A DNA stretch of 64,000 nucleotides. It comes from Podocnemis expansa (taxonomy: Eukaryota; Chordata; Testudines; Podocnemididae). Shown piece by piece: positions 21,830 through 34,283 of this stretch (positions within the stretch are counted from its first letter, which is position 1; each line of letters opens with the position of its first letter). The notes beneath the pieces were generated by a model. It saw nothing but the letters and a program-made list of their open reading frames with translations. It did no database searches and was not told where the DNA came from. Made by a program: the position numbers and the translations under genes. Location: assembly GCA_007922195.1 (NCBI GenBank), contig ML682038.1, positions 4,906,141 through 4,970,140 on the forward strand. The letters run 5' to 3'.

Positions 21830-24800
21830 TTTCTATATGTTGTGAAACCTTAATTTACTGCTCTTGTGTCTAGACATTATGATACAGCTTTTAATTACAC
21901 AAACACATTTATTCCGCAGGAACTCTGATACATTCATTACACAGCATATGTTGTACTCTGAGTGTGAATCAGGGTTGTGCAGTGAAAGTAACTGTTGTCT
22001 GTAGGACTCAGCCCTATTTTGTGCAGAAGTTGGAAAGTATGTGGTGGATGATGCAGTGCATTGCAGGAAAAGAAAGAATGATCTCATTTCTATATGATGC
22101 TATTCAAGTCCCTTATATCAAACTTTTCACAGGTTCCTCTGCATTGTGCATTCCTTGTTTTCTGGGTGTCCAGCTGGGATCTGTTTTGCCGACGTGTTGA
22201 GCGCTCACAGCTGCAAGTGAAGTCAATGGGAATAATGCTTTGAATACATAAAGTACTTAGAACATGCCAGAACAGTGCTCTGAAAAACCAAGCACGAGAC
22301 ATCTCAAATTGGGCACCCAAGACTAGTAGAGACTTTTGAAATTAATTTCTTTAAGCTCTACATCTATAAAGTGGGGCTAATAATACCACCTCATTTCACT
22401 GGGGTCTTGTGAAAATAAGTTACTTTCTGTTCATGGAGGACTGAAAAATGACAGAAAGAACCGATTTGAGTCTAACAGAAACTGATTCTTTTTCTCTTCT
22501 TGATCAAACAGAAAATAATGTCCCGCCAACCAAAAATCATTTTGGATCAGGCTAAACATTTCATTTGCTATACAAGGATCCCCCTCCTCTCCTAATTTTT
22601 CATTTTATTAGCTTTTGGGGTGTTTTCTACTCTTTTAAACTAATCTAGCTACATTTCTAAAAGAAACACTGTTTCAGAAAGAAAATGCAAAACCTTTCTT
22701 TTTGAAAATATCTAATTGATATGAAAATTTTTATATTTTTGATTGGGCCAAGACTACTTGCCAAATTCAATCTAAATCCACTACCAGTTTTGGGTGCCCA
22801 AATTTCCTTTTTTTTTAGCAAATTTACTATTTGTCAAAAAAAGTTCACCTAGCTCTAATTCTGAATATCTGCAGAAAGACTTGCTGTTCCTGGGATTCTT
22901 GGTTTGGGTTCTTGTTTTTGCCAATGGAAAAAGCCCTCATTTAAAAACCAAACAAATCCAATAGGATTGTGTAGTTTATATTACCTCAGCCAGATTGAAT
23001 AAATGGATTCTTTTCAGTTCTACACAGATATACTCACCTCAGCGTTTATGATTTTTTTTTCCTCTCTGTATCAAAACCTGTATGAAACTTTGCCATGCAA
23101 TAAAAATACAATATTTATGGAACAACAAGTTTCCATATAGTTATGTTGCAGAAACAAAGATTTCAGAACATATATGTCCTATAGAAATTAAATCTTTTAC
23201 ACATAGCTTTTCAGCTCTCGTAATAAAGAAGCACTACGGGCTACTTAGTGAAGTCTCGCTGCTCTGCGGTAGTGCTTTGCACAATAATGTTGTGAAGGCG
23301 CTCCTGATCTTAAAAGGAAACTGCAGCTCACTGCAATCCTTAAACTTCATAAAAAATTCTTTTAGAAATGCTGGTATCTCTGATGTAATCTGTTTGCTGG
23401 CAGGGTTCCCACATAGAAGTAAAAAAAAATGTACTGCAAGAATTTTTTATTCTATGTAAAAAAAATAAGCAAGGTACACGGCTAGTCACAATGTATATGA
23501 GTATCTGGTGTGTAGGCCAGTAATAACCTCAGTGGTTTTGCGATAGCTAGAAGAATTCAGGGGGAAAAAAATGTAAGAAATAAACTTCAATCTATCATAT
23601 TCTTCACTCCTTATGTGAAAAAAAAATCTCAGCCTACTCATTCCTTTCAGTGCTTCCATTATCAAAATTCTTTTTCTCATCTCCAAGGTCAATATTAACT
23701 AATTTCTTCTTTTACTACTTTTACCTATGAAGAATGAACTAAATAAATTGAGTAGACAGATAAAGTAGTTTATGAATAAATTAGGAAGTCTTTCCCTCTT
23801 GTCATTGTCACCCCTTGAAGTGACTGATTAGCTGCTAATCTAAAATCTACCAACTGGATTGGGGGGTGGGGGGAACCTGGCTAAACAAAAACAGCTATAA
23901 ACAGATTTTGTTTTCAGCAAGATAGAGCACGTGCTAACTTTTGGTGCTGCATCTCTCCCTTGTTTCTTGAACTGGGCATTATATGGATTAGTGTTCCTTC
24001 TTCTTCATTCCTTTTGCAGGCAAAAAGGGATTGCAAAGCCTGAGAAATTACATTCATTTCAATATTACCTTGCACTTACAGTGGTAAAACAGAGATCCAA
24101 ATATGGCCCAATATGGTAGTTTTCTATTCAAATGGTATGTCATTTGTCTCTATTTTTAATTAAATACATTTGACAAAGTCCTCTGGCTCATGTTTAAAGT
24201 TGGTTTATTAAAAGGAAAATCAAAGTTGAGATGGAAAATTCATCCTCATGCTATCTAGCAATGCCTACATATTCCAGCACATATGGAATGTAACATCTTG
24301 CACTGAAACCTTAAATTATGCAGATACAAGAGAAGAAATTTAAGACAAAAATCCTTTTTTCAGATCTGCTATGCATGGATTGGCAGTAAGCACCTCAAAT
24401 CATGGATCTTCTCATTTGCAATGCACAAGTGTTGTTTTGTGGGATCCACTCTAGCCTTAAATAAAGCTTGCACCAGTTGCGCATAACATTAATCTCTGGG
24501 CCAAACAAATCTACAAGAATGTATGCTTTGCCCCCCCTCCCCCCCAAAGGAGCGCTTTTACCTTGAAGTGTCTTCTCCCATTAGATATGTTAACACGTAC
24601 ACAGTCCACTGAACAGGAGATTGAATCAATACATGAAGGCAAGGTAGGGAATGAAACATGACCACTCAATACTATAAATAAATAGATGTTGCATTGTTCT
24701 TAGTCTGGTGGAAGATTCAAGTTTTCATGTATCATTGCAATTTTATACATAGAAGTTAATTTTCTGTTAACTCCCAATTTTGTATGTTTAGTGTAATTTA

Positions 24801-27800
24801 CTTATACTCCAAGTAAAAGAAAATGTTAGCCAAGTTTTTATGCTATGTGTTTATCCTTAATCAACATAATCAACAGCAACCTAGTTTTTTTTACTACATG
24901 AGACATTTAGGCTGTCTTTAAACTTAGTGGCAGCTATGCATGCAAATTCCCAAGCAATTCAATGAGCAAATACCCCACATGTAAATTAAATATGAAGGAA
25001 GGCTGCTTTATTTACCTTTACTCAACAAGTCATATCATATGGTACATGTCACCAAAGAAAGAATCTCCTCAAGGTAGGCTGAACTGGAAACCCAAAGCCA
25101 AAGCCTTGTTCATAGAAGTTTATGTGTCTTAATTTCTCTTCCCTGGAAGGGCCATCATGTGTTTTGTACTTAAAACAAGCACGCTGGAATAAGTAAATAT
25201 GTTGCACTTTGTCCCTACGTACAGAGCTAGCTACTAGTTCACCACTAACTAAGTGTTCAGATGCATTTTAGAAACCACTCATGCAGAGGGGGATTTAGGA
25301 ATACACTAATAAGCAGAGATCAATACACATTTGACAGAACTAAAAGCTTCAGGAGTCAACCTCAAGGATGAATTTTTCAAACCTGAATTTGAGTTGGGTT
25401 TGCTTGATTTTATAGATGGGTAAACTGAGGGACAGCTTGATTTATAAGCTGGATTATTAAAAAGCATTGAGAGCCTTCCCTTAGCTTTAGGACTCTGAAA
25501 ATCAAGCTAAAGTGGCTAAGCATAAGGTCACACAGGAAGCCAGTTGCAGACAAGCTTTGTGCTTTAGCCACATGATCATTCTTCTTCCCTACCTAACATT
25601 GTCATTGAACTTGTTATAAATATAGGCCAGATTCAGCCCTGATATAAATGGGGTTGGAATTAAGTTGGTCCCAAGACTTAGTACATTGTTTGACTACAAA
25701 ACACCTGTATTTATTAAAACAAATAAATATATAAATGATACACATATACTGCTACAGTGTCATTATGAGATTTTTCAGAGATCAAATAAGCTGTGTTTCT
25801 TTTTCCATTTTCAAAAAGCTTTTTCTATGCTGGGACAAGTGCAAGATTAGATAAGAATTTGATGCTATTTCCATTATAAAACAATCTTTAACAGAAGGGT
25901 GAAATATACCCTTATCAGGTAAAGTTGATTATAAAAGAAGCAAAGCCATTCAGAAAGATAGTGTCTCTTTGTTTTTCTAAATTATTTGGCAGAAACTGCT
26001 GATATACTGATATGTAAATAGATATCCCATGTTGTGTTCAGCATCACCTTGCCTGGATATCTTTCTACTCTCTTGTAATTATTGAGTCTTAAAAAAATTA
26101 GGTATGTTTTCTGTGGGTAAAGTGTAGCACTTTAGATAATATTGTAGAGGCCTATTCTCTAAAGTACTGGAGATAAGCAGTTCTTCCTTGCATAAACAGT
26201 ACTGACACTCCTTTCAGAAGATTTTATTATCCAAAATCTTCTGAACCTGCTTAGGAGTTCAGAACTTGTCTTACCAAATGGAAGCGGGCAGGTCTTTACA
26301 AGTTGCGGCCTAATTCACACACATGCGTTTAGGAAGTAGGCTTTCCTGCCAACAGGGATGTGCTCTTCCTCATATTCTGACCTAAATAGCCACTACAATG
26401 ATGGCACCAGAAATATCTGATTTATAAGTAGAGGAAACACATGCTTGCAGTGTGTTTCAAAGAAGGCTTTTTGCAAGGTCATCAGCTTTCACTTTTTGAA
26501 TATTTGGCTTATTATACTATCATACCTAAAAGTAGAACGCATCAAAATTTTCTGAAATGTGATATTTTTGGATGTTTTTTCATTGAAATATTGAGTTTTG
26601 ATAGAAAAAAAGGGATGGCATTTGACAAAAAAGTCTGTTAGGCAACCATCAAGATGGTTGATCCATTGCAAAAATCTTTTATTTTGAATTTCTGTGGGAA
26701 AAAGGGACAATGTTTGAGCAATTTTTGCATTCATAGTAAAAATTTAGTTCCAAGTTTGACCAGCCGTGAGAGTTTATAGAGAACCTCTTTAGTACAAGAT
26801 GCAGCTACATTGTATTTGAAAATAAAAGTGAGACTTACAGCCAGAGGGACACAGCAGATCACTGTAATCACCCAAGAGGTCCTCTTGTGTAAAGCAAGCA
26901 GACTTTGGACTACAGGCAACAATGTGAAAGCTAAAATATCTTGAATGGGTCAACACCTAAGAAAACAAAGCACTTTTTTTTTTTTTGCTATGGAGGAAGA
27001 CCTTGGAGAAAAAGGATGTCAAAGAAATTAACAACTATAGTTATGTTAATTAACAACTATCAGCATCCCAGATCATTCCATTGACTTCAACAGAAGTAGA
27101 ATTGGGACCAAAAAGAGCTTATAATACCAGTTGTTGAAGACATTGCTGTAGGAAGCAGGATAGTGCTATTCTGTGTATTGTTGCTTTGAGCTATATTCCT
27201 GTTGCTACAGTCCTCAATGTTTAAATTGGCCCTGTAGCCACCCAGAGTTTCATTAGTCTTGGCATCCACAAGGGCATAAGAGCTCTGCCCATGGCAATGA
27301 GCCTTCAAGGTCAAGGGACAAAAATGAACCCCTAAACCTGTTCATCCTACTCACATGAGTAGTCTCACTAAAGACAATCCAACTACTCAGAGAACATGAT
27401 TAAGCTTTGGCCCCCAGTGCCCAAAAAGAGTATAAAGAGTGAGAAAACATCAATGGTAGGAAACTAGGGCCCTTAGGAATTATCTAAAGGTCACAGCAAA
27501 TGACTAAATATTAATGCATTTATGAAAAATCTGAGAAATATGTTATTACTGAAATATTATTCAAAGACAAGTATAGTACTGTAATTTTAGTTGTTGTTTT
27601 TCCTCTAGGCAGAGAAAAAGAAATGCTGTGCTTTTCTACCTTTAGCCGAGGATTTGTTGGATTTTGTTGTTGGTGTTGGGCTTTTTCTTAAAATTCTAAT
27701 ATGCCTTCTTAATAGTAATGACTCTTTCAGCCTGAATGAATAGCTAGTTAATACTTCAAAAGTCTTGCACTCCTGTTGCTAAGCCTTTAAGTTTTTTTCT

Positions 27801-29560
27801 GCCCTGTTCTGTTACTTCTAGGTTTGTTACTGAAATGTAGCAGCTGCTAGGTTGTGTAACCCCTGAAAGTCAGAAGGCAGAGGAGTCCCTAGAGCTAACA
27901 CAAAATGTATGGGCATGTCATATCTGGAAATTCCTACTCTTGGAAGTGCCAACTGGGAAGGGAGCCAGAAAGCCTGAAGTGGAGAGGCAGGGACCAGACT
28001 TAGAGGAGAAAGAAAAGGAGAAAGAGAGAAAAGAGAAGAAATTAGGGATCATAAAGCTGGTGGATGAGAAAGTAAGCCCTGAAATAACTAACAAGAGAGG
28101 GGCTTTAGAAGAAGAGAAGGCTACTGTTCCATAGTGATGTGAACTGCATAGGATTACCATGGCCAGATAAAGAAGGATGTTATTTTTTCCATATACCACA
28201 AAGATGTTAAGCCAATGTCCCTCTCCACCATTATCTTGAGAGATCCAGAACACCTACGACTAGAAAGCCATACCTTAACTATACAAACATGACAAGCAGC
28301 AGCTCAGAGGCATTACTACTGTAGAGGTGCCTGCTGACACAAAGGGACAGAAACAATGAGCTGTATGAGCAGCATTATTTCTATCCATTGCATCACACAT
28401 AGTGGAAGCAAGGGCCAGGCAGGTGCTTAACTGATCAAATGGATTGAGGAGGTCATGGGGCTTCCTGCTAATTATGCATTAGCAAACAGAGAAGCAGAAT
28501 AAGGCTGGGTGTGATGGAAGCTGCACACGTCAAAGGTGCAAACTACAATGAGATAGCATGTTTTTATTTTGCTAGTGCAGGAGGAGAGATGACAGTGAGC
28601 AGGGACAGATGGCAGAGAGGGCTAAAGATGGCAAACAAATGTTGTCACTTGTTGTTACTTATCGTTTTGTTTGGCTGATGAAGGGTTTGATGCTACATCA
28701 TAGCAGGGCTTGTCTTTCTATCACTATTTAATTAATACTGTTCATTAATATGGTCTAGAGTGAGGGAATATTATGGCATAGCAAAGCAGGAAGGTGGACC
28801 ATAGGATTTAATTGGATGTTTGAAATTTAATCACAGTCTGCTTAATGCTATCAAAGATACATGTTAAAAACAACTTTATTTAACACAAAACACCCACATT
28901 AGTTGTAATGCATAACCAATGTAAAATACACACACAGAAAACAAAACATTGTCTATATATAAGTTCTGACACGCATGGGCTCCTGCTCTCTTTCACCTGT
29001 CCAGGGTTGAGGGCCATGGTAATGAACAGGAGGGTAACAGATGAGCATAAGGCAGCGCTATCAGAATTGTACTGTCCAGTATGACAGAGCTATTTTGAGG
29101 AGATACTCCACAGTGCAAGCAGTATGCATTGCTTGTGGACAACCACATTGTGCAGTATCTGCATGTACACCCTGTGGCACATTTCCTCTTGCAGTCACAT
29201 TCATTGTCATACTGGATTTGACATAACTTCTCTTTCCTTCTCACTAGTATCTATCTCAGAAGACAAAATTGTGGGTTAGTTTTTCCCATCGCTTTTCTGT
29301 TTCTTTAGCTCCACATAACAAATTCTGTCTTTGTCCTTAAACAACCCTCTGAAGGTCAAGAACCCGTTCACCTTGTTCTCTGCCTCTAACCACAGAGACT
29401 GGTTCAAACATTCTGCTTCTCCCCTTGCTTGTGGGTACTAGTCTGGTCTTGGGGGCTCGCAGTGAACACAACTGAACCTTTCCTTGTCAAGGCGCCTGAC
29501 TCAGAGTGGAGGAGGAGGGGTTACTGCTTCCATTATTGCTTTGTAATCTGCAATGAAGGG
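21830..29560. other. Long AT-rich stretch, no confident gene
   Basis: This is the longest part of the window without recognisable repeats. A 125-codon open frame at 23082-23459 is described among the findings. A direct repeat ATTAACAACTAT occurs near 27026 and 27048, and a T-run at about 26973-26984. A Lys/Glu-rich frame at 27940-28134 looks like purine-rich low complexity. Fragments with CATTGACTTCAA wording (27070) are probably old repeats. No splice-bounded exon with a known domain was found. Confidence 0.4.
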
Positions 29561-29716
29561 TCTGTAATGGGGCACACAAGCACCCACAGAAGGCAAGAAG
29601 CAGTTACTAGGCTATTGAAGGCCTAATTAGGTCTCACTGAGGCACTGGAGCAGGAGGTGGGCTCCAGAGAGAGGCTCATAAAGAAAAGCCCTGCTCAGTG
29701 GGAGGGAGCAGGCAGA

Positions 29717-29776
29717 CATGAATGCAGGGGACTGGACTTGTTGACCTCTTCTTGTCCCTTCCAGTTTCTATCACTC
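29717..29776 (+). mobile_element. CR1 (or CR1-tailed SINE) 3'-end fragment
   Basis: GAATGCAGGGGACTGGACTTGTTGACC continues to TGTCCCTTCCAGTTTCTAT, a diverged CR1-type 3' end of about 60 bp. The terminal octamer is degraded. Confidence 0.6.
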
Positions 29777-29824
29777 TGCGAGAGAAGGTGGGTCAGAAAC
29801 AGGGTCAGACTGGTGCCTGGCGGG

Positions 29825-30139
29825 CAGGGCCGGCTCAAGGGATTATGGCACCATGAGCTCGCTTTTGCTTTTGTGCCCTTGTGGGGTAGTGTGGCACAGA
29901 ACCCAGCCTCCATTCTCGGCCAGCTTGCCCCACCCTGCCTCCCAGGGTGGGGAAGAACCAGATCAGGGGCAGGGTGGGCCAGCCCAGAGGCTAGGTGAGA
30001 GAACGGGGTCCACCCATGGGCTGGCCTGTTCTGCCCCCAGGGGTGGAGTGGCTAGCTCAGGAGAGGAGGCAGGGGCAGAGGGTCCAGCTGCAGTGCCCCA
30101 AGCCAGTGCCACACTGACTCATCGCTAGAGCCAGACCAG
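29825..30139. mobile_element. hAT-like element (CAGGGCCGGCTC ends)
   Basis: The left end CAGGGCCGGCTCAAGG and the right end GCTAGAGCCAGACCAG are imperfect inverted repeats. Flanks CTGGCGGG and CTAGCCAA match at only 4 of 8 positions, so the duplication is decayed or the boundary is slightly off. The interior is GC-rich and non-coding. Confidence 0.55.
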
Positions 30140-30792
30140 CTAGCCAATCTCCTGACAGAATGGGGAGAGTTTATACAGCTTCATCCCTGGGATTTTAAGT
30201 CCCCTAGAAGGGATGGAATTGTAAGAGACCTAGCAAGAGGACTAATTCTTTGCAACCCAGGAAGTGTTGCAAGATGGGTCGAGTAGAAGAAAAGAAATGA
30301 GAAACTGAGTCTGAGTGGTTGCTGCACAACATAGCGCTGAAAGAGGGTGCTCTGGTAAAGACATGCTACATAGCATGTGGATAGGTGAACAGACCTGAAG
30401 GGACTTGAAGGGACACTGAAGCTTATTGCTGGACACCCCTTCCAATCTGGTGAATGGCGAAAGTTTGAAGAGTTGATACATCCGCCGTTGAGGGTGCAGC
30501 AGCAGCAAACAGTCATTCTGCACTGGCAGAAGAAACAGCAGCATCAGATCCAAACCCTGCTTCTGTCACTCATGGAGAGCCTGCAGAAACAGCAAATGAC
30601 ACAATTTGGAGCTCAATCGTGGTGGCACGAGGTCCCCTCCCAGCAACAAGAGTGGTTGCAGAAGCATTGGGGCCACGGGTAGGTGTAATCCAAATGGTGA
30701 TGCGAATACCTCTGTACCTTTGTATGTGTGTTGTGTTGCGTTGAGGGTGCAGGGAAGGAGTGGACATGGTGATTAGCCTGCTGTAGACAAGG

Positions 30793-31220
30793 CTTATGAG
30801 CATGGGCAGATTAACACAGGCCTATGGGGTGCATGCCCAAGGGCCCACACAATGGAGGCCCTGGGCCAGAGGCTGAGCTCTGCAGTCTTATTCAGAGTCC
30901 TGCCCCGCCCCTGGGGGCTGGTCAGTCCACCCCTGGGAGTGGGTCAGGCCAGCCCAGAGGCCAGGCTCTGCTTTCCTGCTCTGCCCCTGCATGGGCCAGA
31001 GTGGGTATGTGCCAGTCAGCCGTGCTGCCCATCAGGAGGGTGGGGGCCAACGAGCCAGGCCAGGGCCAACCTCTGGCCCCAGGCCCCCATCCAGTGCAGC
31101 CCTCCCATGGGGAGCAGGGCCCTGGGGGAGGGGGGCTGAGATGCCAGGTGAGGGCAGGTGGGGCCCACCAATGGAGGAGGCCCAGGGCCCAGAGATCCCT
31201 AATCCATCACTGCTTATGAG
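30793..31220. mobile_element. hAT element H6
   Basis: The element spans 30801-31212. Ends are CATGGGCAGATTAACAC and CTAATCCATCACTG (the reverse complement begins CAGTGATGGATTAG). It is flanked by the perfect 8-bp duplication CTTATGAG (30793-30800 and 31213-31220). The interior is GC-rich (GGGCCCA, CCCCTGG) and non-coding. Several overlapping frames of 60-130 codons are artefacts of this composition. Confidence 0.87.
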
Positions 31221-31370
31221 GACAGAGGGACTAGGGGTCTTAGCAGGATCTGACATCTGAGACAAAGGACAGGAGTCTTACAGTCAAACAAAGCATCCAG
31301 CTATCTGCTTAGTTGCAGAGTGATCTAATCCTAGAAGGTCCCTCTAGCCATTGAGGTGGTCAGACTTTTT

Positions 31371-31414
31371 TTTTTTTAATATTATTATTAGTAGTAGTAG
31401 TAGTAGTAGTAGTA
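31371..31414 (+). repeat. Trinucleotide microsatellite (AGT)n
   Basis: A T-run is followed by ATTATTATT and then about eight AGT units. Confidence 0.9.
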
Positions 31415-32333
31415 ATCTTATTTACCATAGCAGAAAGCTCTGGATATTTCATAAGAGTTGCAAGTCTTCTTCTAGGTCGAGCAGACCTTCTTTTGGAGGC
31501 TCAAGAATTTTCAATAGCTTAGATAATCTTGTTTCCAACTGAATTTTGAATCTTATGGAGGTCTCTAAAAAAATCACTCATGGTGTATTCCAAAATCACT
31601 TGACTGTCTGATAGAAGGACTGACCTGAAGATGGTGAGGAAATAGATTTGGACAAATCAGATTTAAGACGGTGGTTAAAAAACTTCTATGCAGCAAATGT
31701 CTCTGTGATAGATTGTTTTGTGTTGCTGTAATTGACTGTTACTGGAAGTAATATAGACAGGAAGGCTTGTGTTAAAATGACCTGATCCTGCAAGTCCACA
31801 GCAGGCAGATCTGCAAATACATCATAGGAGATCTGCATAGGGAGGAGGTGATCTTGTGGTAGATGAGACCCTGAGGAAGAGCATAAAACTGCACTAATAA
31901 AAATCTTCATATGCATACATAAATCAGAAAAACTGACATCACTTTGTTCGACCCTCTGCAGTTTCAGGTGTGACAGGCTGCTTCTGTTTAGTGTGGCACC
32001 ATCAAAGTGAGTTAAGGCAAGTGAGAGTAATAAACACATAGCAACTAAAAGAAGAAGCAAGGGAGGAGTGAAGCATGGTTCCAACTCAGACTCTGAGCAA
32101 CCAAGTTAACCCTTGATGGCCATTTTACTGCAGCCAGCAAGTATGTTAATTTCCTAAGTAGGGGAGGAAGGGTAAATATTTCTTTTACTTTGTGGGATGT
32201 TTCCTCTTGCTGCAATGGAAGGTTCAGCTTGACAAAATGGGAGGAAGCAAGTAAACCATTTTTTCAGTTTCATAGCCATCACACCGGGCTTTATTTAATG
32301 GCTGTAAATGTACAGAATAGGCAATTTGTTCCG
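31415..32333. other. Sequence with no recognised gene
   Basis: No domain-bearing exon or recognised repeat is visible. A 132-codon minus-strand frame at 31686-32084 begins with a hydrophobic Leu-rich stretch but resembles no family I know. Confidence 0.35.
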
Positions 32334-32336
32334 TCT

Positions 32337-32699
32337 GGGTGTGTTCACACAGCAGTCTTATTTCGAAACAACAGAGGTTGTTTTGAAATAAGGAAGGCCG
32401 TGTTCACACGATGCACCGTTGTTTCGAAACAACTTAAACCCCATGTGGGGACGAAACAACATTGTTTCAAAATGATTGTTTCGAAACAATGCTGTCTGAA
32501 CATGTTGTTTTGAAACAACGGTGACTCGTTTCGAAATAACTGTTGTCTGAACTTGCTATTTCGATTCCTGCTTTTTTCCTTAATTCGAATTAACAAACTG
32601 TTAATTCAAATTAACTTATTTCGAAATAAGGCGTTATTTCAATACAAGTTGTATCGAAACAACTTGTATCAAAATAACCCCCTGTGTGTGAACATAGCC
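32337..32699. mobile_element. Harbinger-like MITE M7 (GTGTTCACAC subtype)
   Basis: Ends are GGGTGTGTTCACAC and GTGTGTGAACATAGCC, with the 3-bp duplication TCT (32334-32336 and 32700-32702). The interior is dense in TTTCGAAAC and TTCGAATTAAC words, with many CpGs retained. It is 363 bp. It is the intact relative of the gapped element at 49548-50294 and shares its right half (TTCGAATTAACAAACTGTTAA..CAAGTTGTATCG). Confidence 0.87.
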
Positions 32700-32702
32700 T
32701 CT

Positions 32703-33804
32703 GTCTCTTTATGCACCCTGGATAGTATCAGCATGAACTTCCTTATGATTATATAGTATTATCTGTAATCAAAATCATGAGATATCTCCCAAACACCCCA
32801 GCATTGATTCCTCATTTTGTTTTATTTTAAAAAATGTAACACTGTACTCTGGCTAAACAACAGTATAATGAAAAAATGGAGGAATGTCATACAAAAATAT
32901 CTTCAGTCCACAATACCATCACTTTAAGATCTAGTTATGCAGCTCAGCAAACAAACAGAGTGCACTAGTGTGGAGTAAAATGGACTACAGATAAATTATT
33001 AAGTTTTCCTAGGAGGTGGATGGGATATTTTCGTGTAGACTGCAATGCGTGTCAACACATTCAGCAAAAGGATAAACAGACTTGGGCCATCTTGATGAAA
33101 ATTGATAGTGACTTGTACATCTCTAGTCATAACCAGTCATATCCACATTAAGGCAGCTTCAGCCAGCAATTTCCAGAATAAACCTGCATAACACTTCCAA
33201 GGTTCCCCTGATCATTATTAATATGTGCAGATTTGGGAAAGAGTTTTAATTTGCTGATTCAGGGGTTTCAGCAATTGCCTACTGAATAATTAGTGATGAA
33301 ACTTTTTCATTTTCATTTTGTACTGAAGCATACAAAAAGCTAATAGATAATTGTTGGAATTTTTGCTGTAGAAATTCAGCCTGGAAATATGTAGGTATCT
33401 GTTTTAGTTTGATTAGTTACATCTATGTATGACAAAATGATTTAGCCCCAGGATAACATTTTCAAAAGCACCCGAGTCTGTTAAGCACATTTGACAATGC
33501 AAGATTCAGTGTGCAGTCTGAAAGCTGAAGCATTTTAAGCACAGTATCTCTTATGATCCTGTAACCAAGGGTTTGCACCTATATTTTCTCCCATCAGAAA
33601 AGTCAGAGAAGCAGCATGACAATAACATGCATTTCTAAACAAGTATTTAAAAATAAAGCCTGGGCAATACAGAAAAATTGGGCTCTTGCTACAATGTTTT
33701 TTCAACCCCAGCAATGTTTGTTTCATAATATCATAACTGGATGTCATTCCCAAACAGCCCATGCTTTGGGAGAGCATCCTCAGAGCAAACATGGCAAGAG
33801 ACAG
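32703..33804. other. AT-rich sequence with no recognised gene
   Basis: No recognisable repeat or exon. Overlapping opposite frames at 33535-33990 and 33616-34035 run into the next hAT element and are not credible. Confidence 0.4.
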
Positions 33805-34283
33805 CTCTCTGTAACTGGGATTCTCAACCCCTTCACCATCATGATACAGCTGGGAGGGCTCCCTGCTGTGCACGACATGCAGGCACTGCTGCTCCCCCCC
33901 CCCCCAAAGAATCTCCCTCTGAAGGGATTTTTCTGTAGCAGGAGGCTTGGCTGGGAGCCCTTGTGCACGTGCTATTTGAATCTGAATCATAGGGTTGGAA
34001 GGGACCTTGTGAGATCATCGAGTCCAACTTCCTAGGGCTTGAACCCAGGACCTTCTGCATATTAAGCAGGGGTGCTAGCCACTACCCTTGCTTCCATGAA
34101 ACAACTGATTCCTCAGAAGCTCTTGCAGAGAATTGCCTTGGCTTCAGCAGTGTAAAATAAGTCTGTTGCCACAGTTCTCCTCAGGCTGTCAGCGGTAGGC
34201 AGATTGTATGCAACACAGTCAGTCACTGTGCTGTGCAATACTTTTGTGTCGCAACACAGTGGTTGAGAACTGCTGCTCTATGA
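33805..34283. mobile_element. hAT (Charlie-like) element holding a SINE
   Basis: The element spans about 33813-34275. The left end (ACTGGGATTCTCAACC) and the right end (GGTTGAGAACTGCTG) are the inverted ends of a Charlie-like hAT. Flanks CTCTCTGT (33805-33812) and CTCTATGA (34276-34283) match at 6 of 8 positions. A tRNA-derived SINE lies inside at 33983-34088. No transposase remains. Confidence 0.6.
33983..34088 (-). mobile_element. tRNA-derived SINE with CR1-like tail
   Basis: On the minus strand a tRNA-like head is followed by a CR1-type 3' tail (TTGGACTCGATGATC..AAGGTCCCTTCCAACCCTATGATTC). Box B reads GGTTCAAGCC (34045-34036). A box A-like TGGCTAGCACC lies at 34081-34071, and an anticodon-arm hairpin CTGC-TTAATAT-GCAG between them. 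The shared tail implies mobilisation by CR1 machinery. This design matches the known turtle pol III SINEs. Confidence 0.8.

Larger units (their letters stand above)
29565..30720 (+). mobile_element. Possible LTR-retroelement remnant
   Basis: The stretch 29590-29710 (GAAGGCCTAATTAGGTCTCACTGAGG..CTCATAAAGAAAAGCC..GGGAGCAGGCAGAC) has the look of a turtle LTR with a TATA-like CATAAAG. It is followed, after a hAT insertion, by a Gln-rich open frame at 30473-30682 that resembles the start of a gag-like protein. Frame breaks occur and no protease, RT or second LTR is visible. The assignment rests on resemblance only. Confidence 0.3.

Noticed and set aside
30473..30682. Gln-rich frame as an exon of a polyglutamine protein
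   Set aside because: No splice boundary or conserved partner exon is visible. Context and wording fit a retroelement gag start better.
31686..32084. 132-codon minus-strand frame with hydrophobic N-terminus
   Set aside because: It starts like a signal peptide but shows no family resemblance and no supporting splice or promoter features. Frames of this length are expected by chance in this window.
34036..34081. A possible tRNA gene on the minus strand
   Set aside because: Boxes A and B and an anticodon-arm hairpin are present, but the acceptor arm is not closed and the sequence runs straight into a CR1-type tail. It is a tRNA-derived SINE.
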